NCBI GenBank assembly: GCA_005281725.1
Contig: SSBO01000007.1
Span: forward strand, 3,788,402-3,852,401
DNA from: Wuchereria bancrofti
Lineage: Eukaryota > Nematoda > Chromadorea > Rhabditida > Onchocercidae
Direction: 5' to 3'
Length of the DNA stretch: 64,000 nt
The first letter of the stretch is position 1. Every line of letters begins with the position of its first letter. Below, piece after piece: positions 26,258 to 40,142 of this stretch. The notes under the pieces were generated by a model, which worked only from the letters and a program-made list of their open reading frames with translations, was not told the DNA's origin and did not search any database. A program made the translations under genes and the position numbers.

Positions 26258-26865
26258 CTACTCCGACCCTAAACCCTTGACACGGTCCGTTAAATTTTGT
26301 TTAGCCTACAACGAAAATAGGAAAGTTTGTATTGGATGTAGAGAGCATGAAGTGGTTGATGTATCGATGTAGCTTACGTGGTCTCTTGCGAAGACTAAAG
26401 ATGGGGTATAGTCTGTCGGGAAATCTCGTTATTTCAAGTCGAAATGCCGGTCGTGAGAGATATTTTTAGGAAAACGTGGACAAACTTGAGATATGGAGGT
26501 ATACAAAAACGAGAAACTTGACTATTGATTATACGGAAGCTATGTAAAGAAATATTTGTGCCAAAATCTTGCAGCATTCAAAAGGAAGTACTTTGAAATA
26601 ACTTACTGTGCTTGAACTAAAATGGGAATCTGTTTTTAAAGAAACGGACAAGAAATTGCGGGAGCAAAAGATAACTCACAGGAATCTTTAATGAATAATA
26701 AACGAACTCAATTCCCCGTGCATGGGGACCAATCACATAGCACGAAACACGCAACAACTTCCTACGCAAAAAGATTTCGTACTGAAGGGCTTCTTCCTGT
26801 TCTCTCCATGTAATGCAAAACTTATCGGTTCTCCTATCACCAGTTCGTTCTTCTGACAGTTTCAT
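26258..26865 (-). CDS. Candidate small two-exon gene, unknown protein
   Basis: Exon 1 (26680-26865) begins at ATG 26865 and reads MKLSEERTGDRRTDK, then EQEEALQYEIFLRRKLLRV and IGPHARGIEFVYYSLKIP, ending at a good GTGAGT donor. A second exon (26258-26305) follows a TTGTAG acceptor in matching phase and ends at TAG after AKQNLTDRVKGLGSE, giving 77 residues. The charged, mixed composition is unlike random AT-rich sequence. There is no signal peptide or membrane segment. I found no acceptor directly before the ATG, so the true start may lie further upstream. I do not recognise the family, and the second exon is the less certain part. Confidence 0.42.
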
Positions 26866-27969
26866 ATATTTGTTAGTATGAAACGTACAAGCCCCTAGTT
26901 ACTGACCATACAATTAAAATCCACAAATCCTACACCTCCGCACTATCTTCCAGTAAATAACTGAGATTTGTCCACCTCTCACAAGATATTTTCCATTCTG
27001 CGGTTCCAATCCATCTCAGTATATCGCAATATTATTTTTCCCAATCATTAAGAAAGGTAGTACTATTTTTTCTCCATTCTGCAGATTAAGTGATATTCAA
27101 AAGGCTTGCGTTATCGGTAATCGTGATAATTTATTTTCACAAAACATAGCAAATTATGAGAAATTGCAAAAGTGGTACACAGGCTAACAAGAATTAAAAA
27201 AAAATCAGACTAAAGCGAAGTTGCTTATGTTTCTCAGAACCATGACAAGAGCACTTATTTTCGCCCCTGAAACGGTTCATGAAGTCTTTCTGAAAAGTAA
27301 ACAAAAGATAACTAAATTCAAAGTGAGCATTTGTGAGCATCAATAGCTCGCAATATAATGAAGATGCTACAAGTAATTACAACCGTAATAATAAAGTAAT
27401 ACAAAACAGTAAGGAATAAACACTTAAGAGATGATTCAAAACGAACTGCGAATGAAAACGTAATGCGTGACAAAACAGAATCCCAACACTTATACTGCTG
27501 TTTTGCTTTCCACATAAAAAGGATGATCGTTAATTGTGACAAGTTCCAATTCTTGAAATTCACGGCGACAGAAGATATAATTAAATCTGAATGAAATTCA
27601 GCTGAAGAGACCTACATAAATACCGCACAAAGTTTTGAGAAGAAAATGTCAAGGAATTATAAACAACAAAACCGAACAATTACCACTGCACACTTAGAAG
27701 AAAAAGTCAACCATAAACGAATTTTTGAAATAATATAAATCATGTCAGACTAAAAAATCTTTAGAAGTTCCTTAGCCAATTAAATTCCAATTATTTTCTA
27801 CAGCTAAAACTGTTTCTATTAAATAGCCAATGACTTGTGCATGGTGTTGATCAAATTTACAATGCATGATATTACATAAAACATCTCATGCACTCTTAAC
27901 TTCATTCGAAGCACATTTTCATCAGCAGTTTACAAACTGTAACACAAATGAAAGAGCAGCATACCACTC
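26866..27969. other. Intergenic, downstream of the Sp-factor gene
   Basis: No supported gene. A hydrophobic minus-strand ORF at 27318-27563 has no matching splice sites or recognisable motif. The Sp-factor 3' untranslated region would lie at the right-hand end. Confidence 0.45.
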
Positions 27970-30900
27970 CTAATTTGAATTAATGATAGCCGACTGCTGT
28001 GTACTGATCAGATTAGCTTGTGATGAATTAACTTCTGCTGATGCTACCGCCCGCACAGTTGCATCTACAGAACCACGTGCTCGTGCGCTTAATTCTGAAT
28101 TGCCGTGTCCACGTACTGTTGAATGTGTCCTTTCGTGTTTTGTTAAATGATCTGATCGCATAAATTTTTTTCCACAATGACCGCAAGCAAAACGTTTCTC
28201 ACCTAAAAAAATTTGTTGCATACCAAACTTGCAGTTCGTCTATAAAGATCTCGAAAGTACAAATTGAAGACAAACCAGTATGTGTCCTACGATGCCGTTG
28301 CAATTCATCGGAACGTGTGAACCTTTTCTGACAATGCGCCCAGTCGCATGCGAACGGTTTTTGCCCTGCATGTCCTCTTAAATGTGCTCGCAAATGTGAC
28401 GTCTTTCCGTAGGTTTTTTCACATAAGTGACAAATGTGCAAACGCTGCTTCTCACCACTTTTAACCCTAAAAAACAAAAATGGTTTTTCTGTTCAAATTT
28501 TTTCTACTGAAAAATATATTAAATAACAAAATTCAAGAGTTGGAATTCTCTAATTCCCAATTATCCTTGATAAACAGCTTACAGCTTATTGTTAGTACTG
28601 TTTTGACAGTTCGGACAGTTACACGCAGTTCTTTTAGGCGTTTTCTGCTGCTTGTATCCTAGCTGTTGACCAACAGTTGAAGCACTTGGTGTAGCGTCGA
28701 ATTCATTTTGACGATTGTAACGATATCCTTGACTGGGTGCATCTGTTGTATCGCCTGTTGCTGTAGTAATTATCCATTTCTGAGGATCATTTGGATCTTG
28801 AATAAAATGCAAATTCCCTGCAATACATGCTCATAAGTGATCAAAAATGTAAAACTCTCTATCAGCATGTCTTAGTGTGTAAGAGCGGTGGTATTCACTA
28901 ACTTTCAGTCATCGAATAACAGATATTCACATATGCTCATATTTTACCAGAGTGACATAAGAAACCACATATGGGATATGGCTCTCAAATTACCCATTTT
29001 CTGTCCATAGTAGAAGTTCGGTAATTTAAGTTTAATTTTTCCATTCCTTCGCGTAAACTGTCGCTTAATCAGTGAAGTTTTTTTTCAAATTCATTTTTTA
29101 GCTATAATATTTTTGCAAAGGATGGACCCCAAAAATGAACTGTATAAAATTAAAACTACATGACAAAAATTGATCAGTAAACAACTGACGAATAGTAAAA
29201 TCAATAATCAAACCTAATTTTATCCTTTGTTGGGTAGCAACTCCATTAGCACTACCATCATCTATTTCTTGTTTTGTATTTGTTTGCTGTGGTTGTTGCA
29301 TGTCCACATTTCGCATCTGCTGTAAAGTTTGTTGCTGTATATGATGAGGTTGCGTATGCAAACTGGCTAATACTGGTTTCGTATCTGGAGCCGGATGCAT
29401 CTGCAGCGGTATAAATGCTATCTAAAAGCATTAAAGTGATCGTAAGTTTTTGTAGGGAAAATCCACAGCATTTATTTTAGCTGAGATTCTTTTATATGAA
29501 TGAAAGATCTGAAAACGGTAAGATAAATTTAACGAATCGCATTCAACTGGAAGAGGCTTTCACCGAATTCATTCTGCAAATTTATCATTTAATAGAATTC
29601 ACTATCCGCATAAGCTATGGTTTGCAGTAATTTGCTTATTATTCCGATTTACAGCTCCTTTCTTCCTTGTTTGATATTTCAGACCTAGTAGAGAAGGCCA
29701 ACAAAATTATGTTTATTTTTTCTTCAAAAAAGTAATTTAAAAAAAAAAAAGAAAACCTGTTGCGGTGCCTGATTGGGGCCAGCTGTAGGTTGTTGTACAA
29801 TGTAAAACTGGTTAGTCTGCTGGATACCGGTAGGTTGAATTGGTATTGAAGGGCCTGGAAACACCGCTGCAAACCTTGATAAAAACAAATAATGATGGGA
29901 AAAAAATGAGAACAAAAAAAGAGGATTAGTTGTTTAGTAATCTAAACTGTACCAATACCAAGCTTAGACTAGCTAATCCGCAATATGGTAAGAATTTTCA
30001 CTTAATTCGAGACTACATTTTACTGCTCTCAGTCATTCATTTCTAAAAGAAAAAAACACGGCGCTCTCGGCCGTTTAACTCACCTGTTCAACAGAAAACA
30101 GGCACCATAGATCAGCTTCAAGCCAAGCGAGTATATGGTTCAGAATGAAATGTAAAACCAGGTTTATCTCACTCCAGTTAAAAAAACCTTACTTAAAGTT
30201 GAATTTGCAAAAATAACAGAATGTAAATTATCCGAAGAGACATCCTCTCAACTATTACATCGTGCACCGCTGTGAAGTGACTGTAAATCTTACTAGCAAT
30301 TGCGGGTTGTTGTATTACTAAGAACTGTTGAGTTTGTCCTGGTCCTGTGACCGGTATGAGCTGAACTTGTGTCGGTTGTTGTCCACTTTGATTTTGAGTA
30401 GCAATTGGTATAAACTGCACCTGAAAAAAACTTCCAGACAAAATACACACAGAAATTAAGAAAAGTAAGCTTAGGATATGAAGCACAAATCCCGATTTTA
30501 TAAACGCTTGGATGGATGAATAACACTTGAAAATTTGCGGTTTTTGGGACGTAAGGATTTGAGAGGACGACCTGTTCGTGCTATTCGTTAACTTACATAA
30601 GCTTTTATCACTTCATTTAGCAAAAACAATGAAATCTGACATGGTTTTAATCGGACTGTAAATTAATGTCAAACTGGAAAACAAAAAAAAAAAAGTGCAC
30701 AACGGAACTCCAAGTATACTACTCACCCTCTATCTTATTCTTTCCGTGATTAGAAAATTCGGTAAATTCCAAGATGAAATGAATCTTTACCTGCTGATGC
30801 TGTATAGATGTAGTTTGATGCTGCGACTGCTGTGCCACGACAGGGGTACCATTCGTACCGGCGTTACCGGTAATGGGTTTCGGTAGTATGGGAGTGTCCT

Positions 30901-30988
30901 GCGTCGCTGGGGGTTGTGTCGTAGACGGCGACGGCGCTGCCGGATTGGACGATGGCTGCTTGGGCAAGATAGGGGTGGTCTCAGCCAT
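27970..30988 (-). CDS. Sp-family (Sp1-4 type) zinc-finger transcription factor
   Basis: A nuclear factor expected to bind GC and GT boxes. Seven exons (30791-30988, 30294-30420, 29757-29866, 29214-29421, 28583-28817, 28276-28466, 27970-28202) splice in phase to 433 residues. The N-terminal half is glutamine-rich ([33 protein letters not shown]), like Sp1-4 activation domains. A buttonhead box CNCPNC lies at about residue 280, followed by three C2H2 fingers from about 303 to 382: [32 protein letters not shown] and [16 protein letters not shown]. The base-contacting residues (K-H-A, R-E-R, R-H-K) match Sp factors, so a GGGGCGGGG-type target is expected. The first finger has two residues between its cysteines instead of the four of human Sp1. 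Start ATG at 30988 lies next to a perfect GC box, so self-regulation is possible. Orthology to a particular C. elegans sptf gene is not settled. Confidence 0.93.
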
Positions 30989-30991
30989 CGC

Positions 30992-31501
30992 GGGGCGGGG
31001 GCCACCTGTTGCTACTGTTGCTGCCCCTTTCTTATACTGATCACACGAGGCGGAGGCAGGCTGTACTGCAACCTGTCAACCCTTCAGGCTATACGTCACC
31101 ACACTTACGTCTACTCTTCCCTGCAATGACGGAAGCCTACGCAACGCACTGACAATTAGAATAAGGAATGCAAATGAAGAAAGCACACCTCCCCGCCGGT
31201 CTCTAGCAATCGATTCAGCCAACTTTGATGGGACAATGGGCGGAGCATGGAATTAATGCGGCCCACGTCGTTGAATGGGTGTGTCTCTTCAATGAAAATG
31301 GGCGTGGCATCCTCCTGACGCTGGGGACGACTTTATTGCATTGGGGTGGGTGGTGCTAGTGGCTGTCCGCCTCGTCCCCCTCAAAGCATATGTTCCCGAT
31401 TGAAACCGGGAGATAAACACTACCTTCGCTGTTGGAAGCCGCACATTTGCACACTTGTATCACACTCTGCAGAAACTCGTTGCTATAAACTATGGGGCGG
31501 T
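30992..31501. promoter_or_regulatory. GC/GT-box cluster upstream of the Sp-factor gene
   Basis: Within about 500 bases of the Sp-factor start codon there are six Sp/KLF-type motifs in a locally GC-rich island: GGGGCGGGG (30992-31000), CCTCCCCGCC (31188-31197), TGGGCGGAGC (31237-31246), GGGCGTGGC (31300-31308), GGGGTGGGTGG (31343-31353) and ATGGGGCGGTA (31491-31501). The rest of the window is strongly AT-rich, so such motifs are rare elsewhere. The region is probably the promoter and 5' untranslated region of the Sp gene. Confidence 0.55.
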
Positions 31502-31909
31502 AATGTTCTTCTGAATCCTCCCACTCTCACTTTAAGTGAACAAGCCACAATCAAGCATTTTGATCGCTTCAAGAATAGTTCATAAAGCTGATTCTCCCAA
31601 AATACTTTGAAGTGTTACACAACAGTCGAGGAACTGGTTATCAAAATTTTCATGAGTCTGTTAACTAAATTTCCTAATTTGAACTATTCACAGTTTGTTA
31701 CCCATAATGAACTGCCCTGTTCATGCCTGTTTTGTTCTTGAGCAGCTTCTTTCATATGTTTATTGAACAAGCAATGTAATCACAACAAATGAACAATAAA
31801 GAACCACAAAAATTTCCTTCCTGTGTTTTCCGCCTACGCACTTGGTTTTAAATTCCTAGATTAATGGCAAGATGTAAAAAATGCTTAAATACCATGCGTG
31901 TGCTAATAT

Positions 31910-34583
31910 TTATTTCTTCTTAGTTGTAAGACCAGCACCAGCATTACATTTAAACAATATTATATCACCATCTTCAACGATATAATTCCTGCCCTGTTGA
32001 CGATACTTCCCTGCTGCCTTCACAGCAGTTTCGCTGCCTAACTCCATTAAATCGTTCACCTTACATACTTCTGCCATAATAAATCCTTTCTCAAAGTCCG
32101 TATGAATCCTTCCAGCAGCTTGCGGTGCTTTTGTTCCTTCCTTCAAAAGATAATACCGATTTTAACTGACACTAAAAATTTCATTCGAAAACTGAAGTCC
32201 TTAAATAAAAAGTTACGCTCCAACTGTGATTTTAAAATTGCAGTCAAGCCTACTTGAATTGTCCACGCCTTCACTTCATCCTTACCACACGTGAAAAAAT
32301 ATTCAAGTCGTAGTGCCTTGTAACCGGTTTTCACAATTTTATCCAATGCGCTGAAACAAGACGCCAAGAGACACTAAAGAACAGACAAATGGAAGGACAT
32401 ATAAAAAAACAAGTCTCTAAGCACAAATCAAACATTCTAGTAAAAGTTTGAAAAACTAAGGAAACATACCTTGTTGCATTCTGTCCTTTCAAGAATGCGA
32501 TTCGCTCATCTTCTGGCATTTCCATAAGCCTCAGTTCCAGTGTACCGCTAAATGGGATGCAAGCTGCGTACGGGTCATTCTCACTTAACCAGGTTTTAAT
32601 TTTTGGTAACCACTTATTTTTCTGTAAATGAAAATAAAATATTTACTTTCGCCAACTATCTTAGAACCATTCTCGAAATGCACTAAATAATTTTTTTCCT
32701 TCTCAAACCGCTTCCGAGAGATTAATTAATCCTCCGAACTTTATTTGCGACAAGGATAACCCTCTTAAAGAGCAGTCCTTAGCTTTCTTGGATAAACTTC
32801 CAGCACCTGAAAACTTGCCTTTCTGACATAGTCCGCTTCCGAAAGATTAATCAAATAAACGATAGGCTTAGCCGTCAACAGAAGGTGATGATTCAGTACT
32901 TCCACTTCCTTTTCATTCCATACCATCAAACGAACGGGTTGACCATCTTCCTCTAACAGCTTTTTCACCTATAATTAAAAAGCCTGAATATTTTCATTTC
33001 CTCCAACTTTCAAATATTATCTTTTTCTGTCAAGATCACCTTCAATAATATTTCGTACTCCAGCTTTCTACTTTTATCAACACCTCTCACAACAATTTTC
33101 TCCATTTTATCTATAGCGCCTTCCAGGTACTGTAGGTCTTTCTTGATAAGTTCTCTTTGTATAGTATCAAGATCACGGACTGGATTAACTTCACCTTCTA
33201 CATGCGTCACATTGTCGTCATCAAAGGCACTGAAATAACAATTCTGTTTTCCAATTATTTTCTGAAATCTATAAGGCAGTCTATGTAACAATAGAGGAGG
33301 AAGGTTCTTTATTCTTTTTCTTACCGCTTTTCTCCTCAAATAAATTTGGTGGTTCTAAACTTGAGCGGTTGTGTAACAAAATAATTCTCAATTCATACAT
33401 TTTAAATACTTTTATAATTGAATCTCATCCATTCCTTTTCAACCTCATAAATAAAAAGACAAAGGGTTTATACTAATTCAAGATCGTTACTAACCGACAA
33501 AGGTGAAAAAGCGCATCGCACGCACTAACATGTGACAAGAAAGCATTTCCAAGACCCAATCCTTCAGAAGCACCACTCACCAAACCAGCAATATCAACAA
33601 CATTTAAAAATGCTGGCACTTTACTGAGTGGCTTGTAATGCTCTACCAACCAATCGAAACGGTTATCATTAACAGGTACACGACCTAAAATGATAGTGGA
33701 TTTCATTGCATAACTAGGAAATGACATAAACGATGCTTAATGGTCCTGTAACAATCATTTACAGCAGAGAGAAAAACAGGAAAAAATCAATGAAGAGACG
33801 CAAAAAAATTCGCGAAATATTGCACTGATTAAAGCATGCTACATTTCAACAAAATTAATAACATCTTTACGAATAGTTTTAAAAAAGAAATTCAAAGGCA
33901 ATAGAATTTTACAAAATTTATGTAGTCGTCATGGATTTGCAAGAGATAAGAACAGAACTTATTCGACGATCATTACAAACAGCAAAGTGAGGCATTTTCT
34001 GCGATGTTAACAGAAATGTAAAGAGCAAATTAATTATTTCAAACTTACTTTCGTTAGGATCGATTGTACAGAAAGGGAAATTTTCTGCTTGTGCTTGACT
34101 TTTCGTTAGCACATTGAAAAAAGTGCTTTTCCCAACGTTTGGAACTCCAAGAATACCCATCTAAATCGAAAATAATGGATTATATCATTTTGACACAATC
34201 ACTACAACTACACAGATAGATTACATTTTTTAAATACATTTTTTTAACATAAACAACTAAGTATTTTTGGTTACATTCCAGTAGCGCATTCACATCTTAT
34301 TTACAAAGAAAATCTCAGTCGATTATAATGAAAGAATGCTGCAGTAATTGGATAATCAAGCTATCACGTCCATCATCTTTACCGGCACTTGAAACCAGGT
34401 AGTTTGCGACGGAAAAACGGCCAATAAATTTAAAGTCTCCAAATAACACTGTCAATAGTTTTCTTACTAGAAAACTAAAGTTATATGATCAAAATACGAA
34501 CAAAACCAAACCTTTAAATTTGTTCCTATCCGACCCAACATGGGCAGACGCTCTCCCACATCACCTTTCTTTTTCGGTGGCAT
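31910..34583 (-). CDS. ola-1: Obg-like ATPase 1
   Basis: A cytosolic P-loop ATPase of the YchF/OLA1 group that binds ribosomes and affects translation and stress responses. Eight exons (34512-34583, 34049-34160, 33495-33684, 33040-33229, 32819-32968, 32470-32621, 32254-32350, 31910-32140) join in phase to 397 residues, about the usual length. Marks are the N-terminal MPPKKKGD, the Walker A loop [12 protein letters not shown], a G3 region [20 protein letters not shown], the NLSE signature of OLA1 proteins in place of the GTP-specific NKxD, and the C-terminal TGS-like domain with [17 protein letters not shown] and [20 protein letters not shown]. Intron 5 uses a GC donor (AAG|GCAAGT at 32818). 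The snr-2 stop is 486 bases upstream on the same strand; AG acceptors lie 10 and about 20 bases before the ATG. Confidence 0.97.
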
Positions 34584-35069
34584 TCTTGTTTACTAGTTAT
34601 TGCTGGATAAAATGCTAAAAAAGGCATAATAGGTTTAGAATTGAACTATGTGTTAATAGTTAAAACAGCCTAGTAAACCTGAATCGATAACTTGTAAATA
34701 AACTAAAATGATAGACATAAGAATTCAAGAATAGTTTAATTCGAACCTTTGCCAGAATAATGGAACAAGAGGATAAGGGAATGAAGAATATATATTACTC
34801 GTTAATGACGCTACAGCAGGGAAGAATCGAATTGTTTATTTCTAGGGATGGAAAAAATTGACAGTTCAGTATTCAAACTGATTAAACGAAACTGTTTTCA
34901 AAAACACCGGTGTTGTACAGTCATATCTGTTTATTTCTAGGAATGTAAGAAATCAACAGCTGGTCAAAACAATGACTTTTAAAATTTTTATTTGAAAAAA
35001 ACGAAAAAAACAGAAACCGCACAAAAAACAGACTTAGAAAAATAACATGAAAAATAAAATTTTTGGAAA

Positions 35070-36708
35070 TTAATGGTACATTGGTCCTCGTGGGGGGAAA
35101 ACTTGTGGAACAACGAAGGGCGGCGCTCCAGGCATTGGTTGAGGTTGCATCATTCCCATACCAGGACCCCCAATACCACGCACTGCTCCCTGCAAACCTG
35201 AAAACTATGGAAAATGAAAAGTAACATTTACAAAGACGCAGAAATTGAACATTATTTCATTACCTGAATAAAACCTTCCGAACAAATTTTAGTCCAGCAA
35301 TGAGGAATTAGACAAAAAAATTCTCGAATAGTTCGGACCATTCATTCTTATTTTATCTTTTCAAAAAACACTGATTTTCTCAGCAGTGACAGTAAATAGT
35401 AAATAAGAAACTGTAAGTTGGAAGAAATTCATTCCTTCTATTCGACAATGATAGCAGGATTCTCTCTTGGCTATGGAAGGCTCACAATCCGTGTAGAACG
35501 CTTTTATCATCTTTCTTCCCTCTTTTCTTCTCCCCAGAACTTACCAAATTTACATGTTTAGAAAGGAATCAGAAATACTAACCAGGGGCAGGTCCAGGAG
35601 GTCCGACCATAGGTGGTCCCATTCCACGTCCAGCTGGTTTTGCTGCACCAGGTCCACCAATGTTTCCGGCCTTTCCCTGCTGTTTTGAATCCTCATCTTG
35701 TTCATTAGATTGAACAGTCATTGAAACTATGTGTTCACCACGCAACAATACCAAACCCAGCGTCCGTTTCTCTTCTCCCTAAAAGAAACTATATATAATG
35801 AAGTAGAAAAAAAAAATGAATTTACAACAATATACACGGGACATAAAAACTCGAAATACACAAACACTAAATAATTATTCCCAACAAATGACTACAGACG
35901 ACTCACTGACTTAATATGAGTTATACTTACCTCGATGTTACTTTGCTCAACGCTCTACTCTTCACTGTTAACATTAGAAATAATAAACTGACTTGAGTAC
36001 TACAATATAAAGAAGGAACAATGAAGTTTTAGTACTTCAGACTGTGTAACTCTAGATATTCTGTTATAATTTAGTTACCTCAGTAATCTTTTTGCCAGGT
36101 TTTGGTTTAATCCGACGCAGTTCTTCACAGTCACACAGAAGAATATTCATATGTTTATCGAAAGCTAAAGCATACAATTATTCACATAAATGTGGCAAGA
36201 AAATGTAACTTTGGTATGCTATATGCTGCTTCAGAATATTATAGATAGTGGAATGCAAAACATGATTAGACTATACTGCAACTTTATTAAAAATTTTAAG
36301 ATTTGCACTAGATGAATTAAGTATACCTTTGAAGTAGCCAACGAATGTCCTAGAATCCAATAATACCACCTTCATCTTACGGTTCAAATGAGACATCATT
36401 TTATTGTTTTTGCTAATCGTCTATAAGAAAATAATATCACAAAACCTATTTGAACGAATAAATATTTTGGCACCTAAAGTAGATAAATATACATTCAAAT
36501 TAAGTAGTGAAAAATTGTTACTGAAGATAGCTCAACTCTCTAAAAGTTGTATTATTTGAATTATAATTTACTCGTATTAGAGAGTACTGCTATAAACGTA
36601 ATTTAACGTGTATTTCACACCTGACAATTGACTTGGAAAATACTTAAATTGTTAGAAAGATAATAATCACAAGAAAGATGGATGAAACAAATTGTTATCA
36701 CTTACCAT
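35070..36708 (-). CDS. snr-2: Small nuclear ribonucleoprotein SmB
   Basis: A core Sm protein of the U1, U2, U4 and U5 snRNPs; in nematodes it also joins the SL snRNP used for trans-splicing. Five exons (36706-36708, 36327-36420, 36079-36164, 35583-35778, 35070-35197) give 168 residues. The first coding exon is the ATG alone, directly followed by GTAAG. The Sm1 motif ([20 protein letters not shown], then [14 protein letters not shown]) and the Sm2 motif ([14 protein letters not shown]) are intact. The tail is the glycine/proline/methionine-rich SmB type ([23 protein letters not shown]), with an AGRGMG element. It closely follows the nematode SmB pattern (TISKNNKMM at the start). It lies divergent from the small plus-strand ORF at 36963. 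Confidence 0.96.
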
Positions 36709-36962
36709 GTTGGTAGTTTTGCAATTCTTTTACTCTTTAACAAGCAGCTGCAAATGAAAACCTACAAAAAGACACTGCAGATGAACAAACAAAAACACAG
36801 CTTAAAAATTGGCAATAAATTGACGCTGAACTTTAACAAATTTGATACAATGCGTTTGCAGATATTGTTTAGTCACAAAGATACCATCAAGAAAAACACC
36901 TGAATATGGGAAGGAAAAAATAAGTATTATTTGAAATATCATTTTCAACAGATAGTGTTAAC

Positions 36963-37226
36963 ATGAGTTACCGTACATCTCAGCGTCGCTTAGGAATTAC
37001 TGAAATTGCTAATAAGATAGTAACAAACAGAAAGATAGACCAATCGAATTCCACCTTCCTAGCATCCTCAACCTATTTTAACCTTGCCCAGGAGATTTCA
37101 AGTCCGGAAACTGTTTTAAAAAAAATGGAAACTTTCTCACAGCGAAACTGTTACGTTGATCCATTTTACCCAAAACTTCGCGACGATGGAGGCGGAGTTG
37201 ACCGTTACTCCACCCAGATGCAATGA
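36963..37226 (+). CDS. Small unknown protein, 87 residues
   Basis: A single-exon plus-strand ORF beginning MSYRTSQRRLGITEIANKI and containing NLAQEISSPETVLKKMETF and a tyrosine/proline stretch, YVDPFYPKLRDD. Composition is mixed and soluble, without a signal peptide or membrane segment. A TTTTCAACAG acceptor ends 11 bases before the ATG, fitting spliced-leader trans-splicing. The ORF stops just before a GTAAGT donor-like site (37230), so an alternative spliced form is conceivable. It is the only plus-strand candidate inside the minus-strand block and lies about 250 bases from the snr-2 start, possibly sharing its promoter region. I do not recognise the family. Confidence 0.5.
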   Translation: MSYRTSQRRLGITEIANKIVTNRKIDQSNSTFLASSTYFNLAQEISSPETVLKKMETFSQRNCYVDPFYPKLRDDGGGVDRYSTQMQ

Positions 37227-37790
37227 ATCGGTAAGTAACAAATTTAACATGCGAAAGTTGAAATGAAGTAATATATATGCTGTATACAAAAACAGAATTA
37301 TTAGAAAAGTATGCTGCAAATTAGTGGTAGGGTTTATTCCATTAACACAGCAACAATCAATCAATACATAACATCGAAGCATGTGTGAACATTTGAAAAC
37401 AAGAGCAAAACCAAAACTTACAACGAAATACGTCTAAGTGTAGATAGATGCCTACTACTTCTTATATTTCGTTCTTCAAAACATTTTCGTGTTTTGAAGG
37501 ATCTAGTGACACTAATGAATGATGTTACTCCGGGCTTAAAGCACATAATGATTGGTTTTTACTATAGCAATAAACTCCACAAAATCATCATTGTTTAGAA
37601 ATATGGAAGGTTCAAAACATTCTGTTAGAAACTTCAATTGTGAATTAAACTGTCTAATCATGAAAAAGTTTACCAAAAACAAGTGATTTACATTCCAACT
37701 CTGTATTTCAATTACCAGTAAATTACATGTAAATGAATCTTGTGATTGATGAATATGTTAACAAACAAAATATGTGAAATTAAGGAAAAA
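37227..37790. other. Intergenic, convergent 3' ends
   Basis: Between the small plus-strand ORF and the pas-4 stop codon. It would hold both 3' untranslated regions. No further gene seen. Confidence 0.5.
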
Positions 37791-39891
<2,101 letters not shown>

Positions 39892-40142
39892 TTAACCTCG
39901 AATTGTATAGCCATATTAATCGCAACTAGAGTACGAACCCATGACACTGTGGTTACTGCAGGAGTGGCGGGTGCAGTGCAGTGTAGTGTAGTGCAGCATT
40001 GCTTCAGAAGTTCTTTCTGTTCTTTGCCCATTGTGAGTAAATTCTTTTCTTTCTCTTTGTTACTGACCCTGTGTAGGACATGTGTATTATTTTTCAAATC
40101 CCAGAATTGCCTGCCATTTTTTAAATTTCGGTATTCTGGAAA

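Noticed and set aside
30787..31005. ORF overlapping the Sp-factor start in another frame
   Set aside because: It is an out-of-frame shadow of the real first exon, with arginine/proline-rich content produced by GC-rich DNA.
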